DNA of 64,000 bases from Cardinalis cardinalis (taxonomy: Eukaryota > Chordata > Aves > Passeriformes > Cardinalidae), in NCBI GenBank assembly GCA_014549065.1, contig JACDOX010000333.1:504569-568568 (forward strand), given 5' to 3'. Shown here one piece after another: positions 11,601 to 32,400 of the stretch. Numbering within the stretch: the first letter of the stretch is position 1; each line of letters starts with the position of its first letter. The translations under genes and the position numbers were made by a program. The notes beneath the pieces were generated by a model. It had not been told where the DNA came from, did no database searches, and saw nothing but the letters and a program-made list of their open reading frames with translations.

Positions 11601-14600
11601 AGCACTGGGGAAACCACCATTGTCTTGGATGAAACTCTTGCCTTCTCACTACTGCCTAAAACACCACAACTTGGCTATGTTGCTCAGAAAATCCAAGTCA
11701 CACTGTTGGAGGAGTGAATATGCCAATTTTGAGCCTACAGTAATTATCTGTTTTGTTTTTTCTAGTGCCAAGGTCAGGTATTGAAAGCGACTGTTAACAC
11801 TGGGTGTCTACCAAACCTCATCTCCAAGAGGTGTTTAAACCAGCTGGGGTAAGTCTTTGCACACTATAAGAGGAAGGATGGCTAAAGGAAAAACCATGGC
11901 AAGAACCCAGGCTCTCTGGATTCCCATCCCCAGGGATAATGACTGGCATGGCTGTTGAGGAGAAGATGCAGAGGGTGGGCTACAGGGAAAGGCATTAGAG
12001 CGCTGGCAAAGGTGTGTGCAGACCCNAGGCTCTGAGGCAGAGCTGTGCAATTCTGCCTGCATGTGCTGCAAGGCAAAGCTGCCCAGCTGGTGGCTGGTGC
12101 TGAGGTTTTGCTGGTTGAATCTGCCTCCGGGCANACGCTATGAAAGAGATTCCCCCTCTCGTGGGCCTGTTCCCAGTGAGATCCAGAAGAACTGCCATCA
12201 GTGAGAAGCGCTGGTTTTCTCTGCTTGAGGCANTAACACCTCTTGTGTCCCACAGGCTGGAAGAAGTGTCTGCCATGGACTGTGGAGACCTCTCTCCTCC
12301 CATCCCCAGCGTTGTTGGCCGAGTAGAACATCTGGAATTGCAATTTGGCCAGGAGACAGTGCTGTGTTCAGCACTGGTTGTAGGTGAGAGTGCCAGTCNC
12401 TCCTCTCCCTTGTTTCTCCTGTGTCCCTCTTGCCCTGCCAAGNGCATTTAAAGGACCTTTGGAAAAAGCATGACATGGTGGAAGGTTGGTGATGTGGCCA
12501 CCTCCACTGCAGGCCAGCATTACCATACAAGTGAATACCCTCAATGTAACCAAAGGCAAAGGGTATAGGAAGAGTACAGAGAAGACAGAAGACACTGAAA
12601 GTGGGGGGAAAAAAGGTCCTTTTTCAGTCTTAACTAAGAATGTAAAAAATTCTCATTTTGATTCNAAAATGGACCTTTCATAAAATTCTGCAGATGGCTT
12701 GATTAATCCTCTTGTGCCTTATATTCTCCTGTGGAATGGGCACTTGTAGCTCTGGCTGGCTGGAAGTCATCAGAAAATGTAACAGAGGGTACAGCTTATT
12801 TCCTAGTGCTTCTCTGTGTGCTCCCCTGCCTCTGCTGCAGGAGCACCCTGAAAGAACCTGGAAGCCCCAGAGTGCTGTCTCCTTCAGNGTCCTGCAGCAG
12901 TACCCTGTGAAGGAAGGAGCCATAGGAGAAAAGCTCAGGCCAGAGGGCACTGAGGCAGGCCCAGAAACAGCAGATAGGCTGCATGTTCTNCATTTACATC
13001 AAGCTGTGCATATGCTGAAAACAACATGATTGTCTTCTTCCCCCCCTGTTCTTTCTCCCTATTAGTCTTCCAGCTTTACCTTCTTGCTTTAATATGTTTC
13101 TCCATCTTCAGTGAATCCTGTTCATCTTCCAAGTCTTCTCTTGCTCCNTCTTTTCATGTACATTCTTCCCACATTCCTAAGTTATCTAGAAAGAGCTTCC
13201 TCCTCTTACACACTCCAGCTTGCTCTTCTTTCCTGATTTCCACTCTGCTGGCTCTTGCCCTTCATGGGGAATCTGTACTAGCACCATAACAGGTGAATTT
13301 ACCCCATAGCTACTACCTACTACGCATTTTGTTGGAACATGGAAATGGCTGCCTGGGAGGAGCAGAATTGCCACACCTGTGTCTTACATCTCTCTGTGCT
13401 CTCACTTATGTGGTTAGAAATAAATTATAAATTACAGGCACTGGTTACAGGGCAAGCAGGCCTCCAGGAGACATGTGAAGTGCTAATGAAATTACAAGTG
13501 GCTGCTGATTACTGCAGACTCCAGGACCTGGGAATTCTCCTTAGCTACCACTTTAACCCCTGGCATCTTCTATGTTTGCTGACACTGAAGACTTGCAGCA
13601 GTTACGAGTAGGATAGACAAGTTACATGGAAAAAAAAAAAAAACCTTAATAAAATTATTTAATAAGATCAGTTAGATTGCAGCCATTAGGTGCAGGCTTT
13701 GGTNAGAAAACTGAACCAAGAGCCTGCTTGCGTGGGACCCTTATCCCCTCTCCTCTCCATTTTCCCATGCTTGTTCTCCCCTGATTCACCATGCTGCTTG
13801 CCTTCTGCCTTTTGTCCTTCCCTTACAGTAAGTTTCATGGGATCTCACAAGCCCCTTCTGGAATCTCATATTAAGTTTCAAACAATCACACAAACCCCCT
13901 CAAATTTATCTCACAGTAGTCATGATAATCATGGTTTCCTTCTCTTATCAGCTGCAAAGTTCATTTTGACCATCTTCAGGACTATGCCTAAATAGCTCCT
14001 TTAAAGACTCATCAGTGAGTGACAGAAGAGAGAGATTTATTATTGTCACTGCTACCACCTGCTTGTTAATGTTGGTGTGTTTAACTCATCCTTTTCCTTG
14101 TTATTTTTTATCTGCTTTATATTGATTCATAAAAATTCATGAATCAGACGTTCTTGTATTTCATATCCTTTTACAGGAGAGACACACTTTCTTTAATGAG
14201 GCAGTATTACATAACCTAAAGCCTGATCAGNCTCTTCTCTCTTCTCAGATGATGAAATGCTGGAGTTTTGCATTGGCCTCCAGACTCTGTTGTCTCTTAA
14301 GGTAAGGAACAGCTCCTTGATTATTGCAGGGCTCCTCTCAGGAAGCTCTCCAAGATCTGGTTGTTGTAAGCATCAAAATTACTTAATGTCCAGGTCTCTC
14401 AGGGCAATGCTTGTCACACAGCTGCCTGACTGGGTGCAGTATGCTCTGAGTCACTGACTCCTTCCCAGCCCTTCTTAAAGGTTTTAAGAAAGAAAACACT
14501 CAGTAGGATACTATCACATCTCCCATTTTCTGCATTCCTGACCATACAACGTGCAAGCAGCAAGAGGAAACTGAAGAGGAGACAAGAAAAGACACGAATT

Positions 14601-15208
14601 AGACCTGTGCTGCCCTTGGAAGGCAGATGAGAACAAGCTGTGCCCTTGCTTTAAGCTAAGTGCAGCTGTGTGATCACATTCAGTGTCCAACACTTGCTGG
14701 CCATGAGTGGAAGGAGTCCTTTTGTCAGCTTGGCTCAGGGTCAGTACTCTGCTGAGCCTGGCTCCTGGGTGGCTCAGNATATGGCTGCAGCAAGCTGGCT
14801 CCTGCCTGTCACACATTTGTGGCCACATGCCAGGCTCATAAAACAGGGAAAACAATGGGTTGAATGGCTGAGGGATGTGAGGACATCAACTCAGAGAGGG
14901 TTATAGGAAGAAGAGAGGAAAATAGCCCTGTGAAGGGTTTGGAGATGAACCCCACTACAGGGAGCTGGAGCAAGGAGGCAGCATGTGGGACAGGGAAGGA
15001 AAACTGTAAGGTCTCNACAAACCCAGAGAGGTGTTACAGGTTCTCCCCAGTCATAGACATCATGAGATTTGCTATCTGAAATGTCCAGAAAATAACTGTC
15101 TCTCTCCTTCTTTAGTGTTGCATCGACTTGGAGGAAGGAGTCCTGAGATTTAAAGCATTGAGTGAGGAGCTGCCTTTTCTACATGCCTCTGAAGAGCCTG
15201 GTCAGTGA
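2372..15208 (+). CDS. NRIP2: NRIP2, nuclear receptor-interacting protein 2 (six coding exons, 254 aa)
   Basis: NRIP2 (also NIX1) is a nuclear protein reported to bind retinoic-acid and thyroid-hormone receptors and dampen their activity. Coding exons are 2372-2602, 7184-7360, 11766-11848, 12256-12383, 14249-14301 and 15116-15208, summing to 765 nt with frame kept at every junction and a TGA stop. The N-terminal block with KQATQF and DSADLLPL is the conserved NRIP2/NRIP3 head. Residues 137-224 form the retropepsin-like domain (family knowledge). It contains N147-T-G-C where I recall Asp-Thr-Gly in mammals, and the C-terminal motif GLQTLLSLK, whose L217-Q-T-L-L is an LxxLL receptor box. The protein is slightly shorter than human (about 281 aa). 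The gene converges on ITFG2, as in human 12p13.33. The start chosen is the first ATG of the open frame, in a fair Kozak context (GCCATGA). Identification is by recall of the human protein. Confidence 0.93.
2603..7183 (+). other. NRIP2: NRIP2 intron 1
   Basis: A 4.6-kb intron running from GTGAGT to a CAG acceptor. It holds no reading frame I recognise and no clear repeat. A short T-run lies at about 5220. A GATCATCTAG-like string near 2725 weakly recalls a CR1 tail but is too short to call. Confidence 0.6.
7184..7360 (+). CDS. NRIP2: NRIP2 coding exon 2
   Basis: Encodes residues 78-136 in phase 0, from the QPHSVVQRR motif (human QPHSVIQRR) to ...PLLIQCQ before donor GTAAGG. The middle is a low-complexity, charged linker (DQDEKMEKGEDRRKE) that diverges from mammals. 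Confidence 0.9.
7361..11765 (+). other. NRIP2: NRIP2 intron 2
   Basis: A 4.4-kb intron ending in TTTTTTCTAG. Apart from a short minus-strand CR1 tail at about 10203-10240 I see no gene or repeat. Confidence 0.6.
10203..10240 (-). repeat. CR1 LINE 3'-tail fragment
   Basis: The string AGAATCACAG-N-ATGGTTTGGG followed by a GGGAC core is the reverse complement of the standard avian CR1 3' end. Only the extreme tail is present, inside NRIP2 intron 2. Confidence 0.75.
11766..11848 (+). CDS. NRIP2: NRIP2 coding exon 3 (active-site-like motif)
   Basis: Encodes residues 137-163 plus two bases of Gly164. The exon runs from TTTTTTCTAG|TGC to GG|GTAAGT. It carries the retropepsin-like motif A-T-V-N147-T-G-C followed by NLIS. 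The AAC codon for N147 lies at 11796-11798, where an Asp codon is expected. Confidence 0.9.
12256..12383 (+). CDS. NRIP2: NRIP2 coding exon 4
   Basis: Completes Gly164 and encodes residues 165-206, then one base of Asp207. The acceptor is TGTCCCACAG and the donor GTGAGA. It carries GDLSPPIPS and the strongly conserved VEHLELQFGQ segment of the domain. Confidence 0.92.
12384..14248 (+). other. NRIP2: NRIP2 intron 4
   Basis: A 1.9-kb intron with an A-run near 13631. No gene or recognisable repeat was seen. An inverted repeat TGATTCAT / ATGAATCA lies at 14123-14146. Confidence 0.55.
14249..14301 (+). CDS. NRIP2: NRIP2 coding exon 5 (LxxLL motif)
   Basis: Completes Asp207 and encodes residues 208-224, ending IGLQTLLSLK before donor GTAAGG. 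L217-Q-T-L-L221 is the LxxLL nuclear-receptor box known from mammalian NRIP2. Confidence 0.93.
15116..15208 (+). CDS. NRIP2: NRIP2 coding exon 6 (terminal)
   Basis: Encodes residues 225-254, starting CCIDLEEGVLRFKA and ending EEPGQ, then TGA at 15206-15208. The last residues match the human C terminus (EPGQ). Confidence 0.93.
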   Translation, partial: CCIDLEEGVLRFKALSEELPFLHASEEPGQ

Positions 15209-15478
15209 CTGGCTGCATTCCCCATGTCTGGAGACTTGCTGCCATGCGAGAGAGATGAGGGTGAGGCTCCCATGCCCCTAACCTTGCTGAGTTCTAGGCT
15301 GAGGCATTCAATGGGGAGTGAGAAAAAGGCAAGTGGGTGCTGGAAGCTGTAACTGGGAGTGCCTCAACTTGAGATATCCCTCCTTTCAGTGGACCCTCTT
15401 GCTTGTCCTGATGTGCCAAGTGGGTATTTTGTTCTTGTTCTGCTATTTGGCCCTAGTCACTCCAATTTCTGGCTCTGT

Positions 15479-15484
15479 AATAAA
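15479..15484 (+). terminator. NRIP2: Candidate NRIP2 polyadenylation signal (AATAAA)
   Basis: The first AATAAA after the NRIP2 stop, about 270 nt downstream, followed within 60 nt by a GT-containing stretch. This is a plausible 3' end but not proven. Confidence 0.5.
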
Positions 15485-15499
15485 TTTATGCTACCCCTT

Positions 15500-17215
15500 T
15501 AATGACTTTACAACACACTCTGTTCACAAGAGAGTCTCTGTGANCAATCTCCAGTTGTTCTGTTTACAGGAGAACAGCGTTTTCTTCAAAGACCTCCAAA
15601 GATTACCACAGATGTTTCCCTTCTCATTGCCTCAATGCCAGCGTACACCAGTCCTGTTTTTAACAGAAGGGCTCTGTTCCCTTTGTCTGTACTCTGGGAA
15701 GCTGGATTTTGCTGCTTTTTGCTGGCTCAGAGCAGAACAGAAGTATTTTCTTGGGAAAACTGTGGCAAAAACAGTTTTAGAGTTCTCAGTTCTAAGAAAC
15801 CTTTGCAGAAATGTTGAGTGCAGATGCTTAAAGCACTGACAGGGGCTTCNGCTTTGCCATTGCATCTCTGGGCACTAAGCTATATTATATGAATGGCAAT
15901 GCTTACCATCTCTTGGTGTATACCCTGTAACCAGACTTGCACACCCTGTTCTTCTGGCCAGGCCACTCCTCTCTGCACTCCAGCTAGAGCTGCATTTCTG
16001 TTCCCTCTGCTGCTACATCAGAGATCCTGCCACTCAGTTTAAATGCTGTGATGAATTACAGCACCAAGTCTTCTGCTCTGTCAGCTCCTTTCTTCCAACT
16101 TGAAATCCAGTGATTAAACACAGACACATCATCAGCCTTGAGTCCTGGTATCANACAGTCCANTAACTTTGCTTCTCTTGCACCAAATGAGAATTTGTAG
16201 CATCAGCTCCAGTTAGAGAGCTCTGAACTCATCTGGAATGTTAAAGGTGATTATTAAGTCATTTAACAATTGGGTTTATTTGATTTCTTTAATTCCTTCT
16301 TAATTTCCATACTAAAGCATAGCTATATTAAAAATATATTATCTATTCTTAACGAGCTCTAGGAAATATGCACCAGATCAGGGCTTGTTCCATGCCTCAT
16401 GGCTACTGATTCACTATCCCAACTGCAAAATATACCTTTATCCACCCTTAAAAGGCAATTTAGACAACCCCATTTGGCCTGTTTTCCTGATTTAAACACC
16501 GCTCTCTTCCTTTTTTATCAAACTCGTCATTGTCCCTGTTATGCTTCTCAAAAACCATCTGCATGCATTTTTGCTTTTTTGTTTTGTTAGTTCTTTTCTC
16601 TACTAGTTTAACACGTGCTAAGGACATCAGAGTAAAGCCTGGCTGATANGATTTGGGATTCACTTACCAGTGATGGTTGGCGTGACTGGCATCTGCTGCT
16701 CCCACAAGGAGCAGCAGACTTCTACCGTTAGTCATCATATCTTGCAGCTTCTGATACATTCCTTGACATCTCTGCCACTCTTCTACTTGTGCATCTGACT
16801 ATTTCTGGCTGCATTAACTGCTTTCCATGAATCTCTCGAGCGACACCAGTGGTTCTCTCATTTAGTCAGGAAAGCATGCCTGCTCCAAGAGCCTGTCTTC
16901 CAAAGCAGCAGTAACTCCTCCTGGATTTGTATCACTTGCATGCCTGACTGGCTTCTCAAATCCTTCTCAAGGGGTCTAGATAGCTCACACTTTTACTAAA
17001 CCATCTTGTACTCTGGCTGCNGTCTATGTGGTGCCTGGGCCAATTCTGCTAACAAAATCTTGCTTGTGATAGGCAAAACATCTGTTGCTACATGCATCAA
17101 CTCACCCAGTTTCCAACTCTCACTGCCCTCTAAAAGCAGCATGTAGAGCAAGGGCAAATAGTCTATACATACAGATACCATGTCCACTACAAATCTTATC
17201 AATTTCTATGATCCA
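15500..17215. other. Intergenic sequence between NRIP2 and the telomere-like tract
   Basis: About 1.7 kb without a recognised gene. The last kilobase is AT-rich on approach to the degenerate CCCTAA tract. The short open frames here do not resemble known proteins. Confidence 0.5.
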
Positions 17216-17745
17216 TTAAAAAAAACCCTCTAAATCACAACCCAAAAGCTGACTTTAGCCCTAACCCAAACAATAAACCCTAANAATGACACTAAATCTA
17301 AGATGTAAGGCATTAAATACTAATCCTAAATTTAACCCCTAAAACAAACTCTAAAAATTAATGCTAATTTCAACACCTAAATCAAATCTCCACCTCCTAA
17401 CTATAAAACAAAACATTAAACATAACCCTCTAAATTTAACACTGTAAACCCAACATTTACCATCCAACTTTAAACTCAAGACAGAAAACAAATCATACCT
17501 TAACTATAAATCCTAAAACCTAATTTAAATCCCAAATCCTAAATCCCAGATCCTAAATCCCAAAACCTAACCATAATCCCCAACCCTAATGCTAACCATG
17601 AAGCTAATCCCAACCCCTAAATCTAAACTCCAAAGCCTAAACCTAACCCTAACTCTAAACCCCAAACCATGTAACAAAACCTAACCACAACCACCTAACC
17701 CATGTCCCTAACCCTACACCTAACCACAACCACCTAACCCTATCT
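17216..17745. repeat. Degenerate telomere-like (CCCTAA)n tract
   Basis: About 530 bp of the + strand are dominated by variants of CCCTAA, such as CCCTAACCC, CCTAAATC, CCCCAAACC and CCTAACCATAATCCC. G is scarce on this strand. Perfect CCCTAA hexamers occur sparsely, best near 17256, 17645 and 17705. The strand bias is constant throughout. This looks like an old, diverged interstitial telomeric sequence between the convergent genes NRIP2 and ITFG2. It ends directly at a tandem repeat of about 60 bp. Confidence 0.75.
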
Positions 17746-17748
17746 GAT

Positions 17749-17960
17749 GGCTTTTGTCATTCCCACAAAGGGCCCTGCTTCCCTCCAGAGCGCCCTGCGG
17801 CTTTTGCTGAGTTTTGCTTTGCCCTGCAAGGGGCCCTGCTGCCTTTCAGAGTGTCCCAGGGCTTTTGCCAGGCTTTGCCAGGCCCATGTGGGGCCCAGCT
17901 TCCCTGTGGAGCACCACAGGGCTTTTGTTGGGCTTTGCTGGTGCCCACAAGTGCACGGGA
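17749..17960. repeat. GC-rich tandem repeat, about 60-bp unit, four copies
   Basis: Units begin with GGCTTTTG at 17749, 17799, 17860 and 17920. The spacing is 50, 61 and 60 bp, the first unit lacking about 11 bp. Shared internal blocks include a GGGCCC-containing core (GGGCCCTGCT or GGGCCCAGCT), CTTTGC/TTTGC and GAGCGCC/GAGCACC. Several frames are open across it, but only because it is repetitive. Confidence 0.8.
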
Positions 17961-20900
17961 AGGGGAGGGCCACCAACAGCTCTAAGTGCTGGCCACTTCC
18001 TCATGAGAGCAGTGCCTGGTGTCAGTTTTGCAGCTGGGTCCTGGCTAGGGCAGGGTGTAGGTGAGCAGGAGCCTTCAGACTGAAGCCAACAGGAATCTTT
18101 CCAATGATTTAAAAGGAGTGTTGGATGGGATCCTACAGAAAACTGCCACAACTTTGAGTTGACAATTCTGTTTTGACTACTGCCTGTCACTTGCAGCCCT
18201 NCAGATACTGCACACTAGCTGCTGCTGGAACTCACCAGGTGCTGTTCCTAATGTCTGTCTTGGAATAAACTGCTTTTGCTCACATCCAGAACATCCTCCA
18301 GCCTTTCTGANGCCTTTCTGTGGATCATATGGCTCATATCCTAAACCACTAACAGTTCAGGCTCATCTTTGAATTGATGCGCTACAGAAGGTGAAAATCT
18401 CCAGTCCAATCTATTCCTCTCTTCTCTGCTTAGTGACTTCTTCTTTGCATACTCCTTTCCTTCTTCTCACACTGGTAAGTGACAAATTTCCTTCAAAAAG
18501 GAATTCTTTCCTTTTTAGAGAATCCTTTTAACACTTGCCTTTTACCCTGGTTGCTAATACACTCCCACATTGTGCCACAATTTTGCCAGCCTTTCCTCTT
18601 TGTTGCAAACAACTGCATGTATAAATTCTCAGTCACAGAGAGGATGTTTCCAAGAAAGCACTAAATCAGNGTGAGTTCTTTTCTCTGCTCTGAAATCAGC
18701 TCCAGGGCAGAAGACATTCTCCTCACCTTCCTCCTGTCCATGTNAGTTGAACACACAGATCCACTCAGTAGAAGTCTCTTTTGTCCAGACATTGAGGAAT
18801 CTGTTGCCAAGTGTTATCTTGGAACTTCCCCATCAAGCTTTGCTACAGGCAGAACTTCCAGAAAAAAACCCATTTATANGACTAAATGAGAACTGCAGGT
18901 CATGATGCCATGGCAGACACCTCACTTCAACCCATTCACTAAATCACAGTCTAATCCTACAGGGTCAGAACCTGCTTTCCTCACCAACACAGCTCCTGGT
19001 GGGTTTTCATCTCCCCAAGTTACTTGGTATAAAATGACACACTGTTACTGCATTTGTGTATTCTGAATTCTAGCNCACAGATATTTTTCTTTCTCCAAAG
19101 CATTTTTGTGTCATTACATCTGAAGCACAACCTCCATTGTGAAAGAAGGAAGTCTTAGCTTTAAAATGTGATCNTAAAATAGGACTTACAACATCTCAAA
19201 GAAGCCAACTCAACTCCCATCTACAAACATGGTCATTTTTAAGTCTTCCAACACTGGGAAGCACAGTAAGTAATTTCTGAGTGGGCTGGCAAGGCTGAAG
19301 ACTGTCTTAATTGTAGTTTCTCTTGGAAAAGTCTATCATACAGATATACTTCCTACTCCCAATTCCAGTCATCTCTATTTCTTTTGGGAGATAAAGGGAA
19401 CAAAGGAATAATCTAAAGGTCTTTTTCACTGAAGATCAAAAATGCTAACACTTTCATACAGAAAGAAGTTCAGTACAAAGTGCCAGCCCAGAGCAGGACA
19501 TAGGCACATCCTGTATGTGTCCAGTACTGGNTTCCTCGTGATGAGACCTGTTCCTTCAATATAAAAAATGGANTGTTATTCTTTTAGGGATAATCTCTTT
19601 GAACCACCTTGGTGGTCAGCTCCTATCAGTGCTGCCTTCTAATGCAGTGGGCACAGCAGCTGTGGAAAAGTTTGCAGGGAAACACCTGTCATGCAAATCT
19701 CTGGAACAGTATGCAATACACACAGGGTGGGGAGAAGGACTTGTGTCCTTCCGGAGAACAGGCACTCTGCCAAAGCCATAATCAGGACCACTTCCAGGAG
19801 CTTGGGGTCTCTTGCTTTTNAACAGAATGGGAGCTGCAGCCATCCATATTCCCAGAGGCTTGATCTTTCTTTNACTACCACCAGGTGAGCTCTGGCANTG
19901 AAGACCATTGAGCCACATACCTACATTTGCATTAAATCCTCCTTTCAAGAGACTCCACTGGCACATGCCAGGATACACCTAAAGAGTTAAAGAAATAACT
20001 AAATTATAGCAGAAAGATCATAAAAACAAGGGCAGGGGTGGAGAGCAGGTTTATTACATCTCAGGAAAATAAGGCAACCCCCTCCCTTTATTTTTTTGCA
20101 AGTAAATTGAGCATCAGAACCAAAGCCATGAATCATTTATCTGCAAATACCCCCAGTGCCTGANAATACTGTCAGACTCCTCACTTGCTGTGTGCTGGCA
20201 CTGGGACATACAAAGGTGTCCTGCAAATGCTGCCCTGTTGAAAAGTTTCCCAGCACCAGCAGGTTATGCCAATCTGCTAGAGAAGGATACAGCAAACATT
20301 TTCNGCTGTGTGGGAAGGAACCACTTCTAATTCCAACTCTGTGGCTTGCGTGGGCTGGCAAGGACAAAGAGACAATTAGTTACAAAGAAAGTATAATGTA
20401 ACTCCATCACTCCAGAGACAGAGCCTTAACTGGCTCCTTCTCTGAGAAGATGGGACACTTCACAGAAAAACTGTTGCCAGTGGAAGTAGCCTGAATAACA
20501 GACTTCAGGAAGTATTTGGCACTCAGGAGTTCAAGGCAGGAAAAAATAAGGAAAGCCATCTTTTGGCCAAGGAATAGTACAGATATTCAGTTTATTCTTC
20601 TGTAGACACTTTTCATTTTCTCTTGTGCACAAAGGGCACAGGAGCAAAATGCATCTGCAAGTTATTATGTGCTGCACGCAGTATTAAACTGTCAGGGGAA
20701 GCCCTCAGATGTTAGTATTTTTCCTCTCCAATGGTTTTTAAGAGCTGAAAAGTTTTGGGGAACAGATGTTTTTGTAGGGTCTGTATTTTCTCACCTCTGC
20801 TTTTGATAGTGTGCATTGCCTGGGNTTGCACAGCAATTTTATCCTTAGGCCAGCAAAAGAGGGTTGACGTGCACAGTATTTGCAAGGCTTTTGCCCCATT

Positions 20901-22270
20901 CTCTTTTAAAGATGGTTCTTAGAAAAATGTCATCTCTTCCTCAGCAACCATTTCCCATTCTTTCTCAACAATGAATAGTCCAACAGTGGATCAGTTTGAC
21001 CTTCCTTTCTCGGAAATCATTCAACCTGTACAGCAAAGTTTGTTTTGCATAAAACAGTTCCAGCCATGTGCACCCATTTGTACACCCCTCGCGCTTGTGT
21101 TGCTAATAAAGGTTTATATTTGGTGTTGCTAATAAAGGTTTATATTTGGCATGGACAGACAGCACTTAGTTGTTCTGTTACGAGTGTAGGCCATCCTGTT
21201 TCCCTGCCAGGCCCTATTTGCCAGAAGCAATGGTGATGATTCCTGCTGGGATGGGTGGCTGCCCATCTCAGTGTCACAAGAGCTGACAATTTGTTGAGGT
21301 TACAGTCTAGGTCTGACAAGCCTCAAGACAAACTCCTCGCTTTGGCCCACGAGTAGATGGTCCCTGTGGTATCAGCTCTCCACAGCTCACAGACTCCAGC
21401 CTTGCTGCTCTCAACACCACTGTTAATAAGCTTTATTATTACCTGAAAGGTCCTGCCTGAAGGGTTCAGTTTTACACAAGCACTTAGTAGGACAGGGGAA
21501 CATTTAAAAATGCTTCTCAGCAAGGCCATTAAAATGGAGAGAAACTTCTACTGCAGTTAGAGGGTCAGAAGACACAGTGGCCTGAGAAGCAAGCTGGCAG
21601 GTACAGAGCAGGTCACACCATTTCACTGCTCCATGCTCCAACTTCCACTGCCACCAAATGCAGAGGACAGCACTGTCCTCTGAAAAGCTTATATAAATCT
21701 ACAGAGGGAAACAGCAAAGAACAGCTAAGGCTTATTATGTAAAGATTCTGCCCTTCTACCACACAGGGCTGCTTCAGCAATAGTCACTTTCACCTAAGGG
21801 CAAGACACTCCTTTTCTCTATACAAAGCACTTTCTCCAAGTTAGGGCTGCCCTTGGATATTTTGCAGAATAAAGCACAGCAGGTTTTCAACTGCCTGCAG
21901 GATCTTTAAATGCTGCCACTTGCTCCAGATCACTGAATTGTATTTGCTGTGACTCAGGCTGCTGTAAGGGTGAAGGGACAGCTGCATCCATCACACATGC
22001 CAATAAAACAGCACACAAGTGAGAGGAGATAATCGATGCAAGCCAGCAGGTAGGCCTGCTGCCCCTTTCCTAACAAGCTGAGTTAGGCAAGAGACAAGCT
22101 AAGAGAGGGAAAAGCACGGCAACAACAGCATGTGGAAAGGCTCATGCCTGGGCTTTTGCAGATGAGCTCCCCTTTACCAGACTCCTCATGCCAGCCAGTG
22201 GGACATCACTTCCAGCCCACCTCTTTCAGCTGTGCAGGACTCAAAGTATGACACTCTCCACAACAAGAGG
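17961..22270. other. Intergenic sequence between NRIP2 and ITFG2
   Basis: About 4.3 kb with no recognised gene. It holds a 26-bp tandem duplication at 21097-21148. Nothing else stands out; the short open frames have no recognisable similarity. Confidence 0.5.
21097..21148 (+). repeat. Perfect 26-bp tandem duplication containing AATAAAGG
   Basis: The unit GTGTTGCTAATAAAGGTTTA plus TATTTG occurs twice in a row (21097-21122 and 21123-21148). Each copy carries an AATAAA hexamer. AATAAAGG near TATA-like words is typical of retroviral LTR 3' parts, but no LTR ends were defined. Confidence 0.8.
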
Positions 22271-22290
22271 CAAGAGTGGCATTTCCACTG

Positions 22291-22296
22291 TTTATT
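22291..22296 (-). terminator. ITFG2: ITFG2 polyadenylation signal (AATAAA on minus strand)
   Basis: TTTATT on the + strand reads AATAAA on the minus strand. A GT-rich stretch (TTGTTGTGGAGAGTGT) follows about 25 nt further downstream, the normal layout of a cleavage site. It implies a 3' UTR of roughly 750-780 nt after the ITFG2 stop at 23052. Confidence 0.65.
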
Positions 22297-23051
22297 GTGG
22301 GATGGCCAGGCTCTCATAGCACCACAGAGCCACATTTAAGTCAGACTGGTCTTACTGACCGCTTCACAGCTGCTTTAAGTCACAGCCCTCTCTGGAATCA
22401 CCCTGCCCAAGAAGATGGAGACAAGCAATGACTCTTGACCAGAGCTGGGTTTGCTGGAGCTGCTCTCTCTCCACATCTCATTAGTGCAAGTTCTCCAGCT
22501 ACTCAGAACAGGTGATTTGCNAGAAACTGCTGGGCAGAAGAGCAGCAGCAAAGACAAACATTGCATGGCTCTACTTTAAATACACCTAGGTGGGAGTGAA
22601 GGCCCATGCCTGCAACCTAACATGCCTGCAGTTCCTCCATCTCCACTTCCTGCACTGTGATNCTCCTAAGAACTCACAAGTATTCACTGAAATACTTCTG
22701 AGAATAGGTCAAAATTGAGACTTGGCCCAGTTGGTCTCTCCATCTCTGACCTCACTGCTCCTTCACAGTGGCCAGTGGAGCACTTTAGTTAATGAGGATT
22801 GTGGAAACTGGCAACAGAAGGCCTATGTGCAGGATCCTTGGCCCTTTCTGTTCTGGTAGCTGNCTCATCTAAAGGCAAACCAACCCACCACATACAGGTA
22901 AGCCTACAGCCAAGAACATCCCTTCACAGCCTGTAGACCCTTTCCTGTTCGGAAGTTTTCACAAGACAGGGAAAGAACAGTCATCTTCATCAGATGCGTA
23001 ATTCCAGCTGCAGGCGAGCTTGTGCTGGCATTAAAGANGTCAGCCTTCTTG

Positions 23052-32236
<9,185 letters not shown>

Positions 32237-32394
32237 GGCGGCAGCGCCGGGCCGAGGCTGCGCGGGCCCGGGCACGGCGGGAGCGCGGGGCGGGGCGGCC
32301 GCAGGGCCCGCCCGCCGCCCGCAACACCGCGCTCCGGAAAGGATTTACACACGCAGACACACGNGTGTGGGTTACAAAGTCAGGACTGTAACTG

Positions 32395-32400
32395 TTTATT
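32395..32400 (-). terminator. Possible distal FKBP4 polyadenylation signal
   Basis: TTTATT on the + strand reads AATAAA on the minus strand, about 160 bp upstream of the ITFG2 start codon. It could end a long FKBP4 3' UTR or a readthrough transcript. Nothing in the sequence proves use. Confidence 0.25.

Noticed and set aside
17747..18190. Open frames in several registers on both strands (up to about 114 codons)
   Set aside because: They are the translation of the 60-bp tandem repeat; periodicity and GC content explain the open frames.
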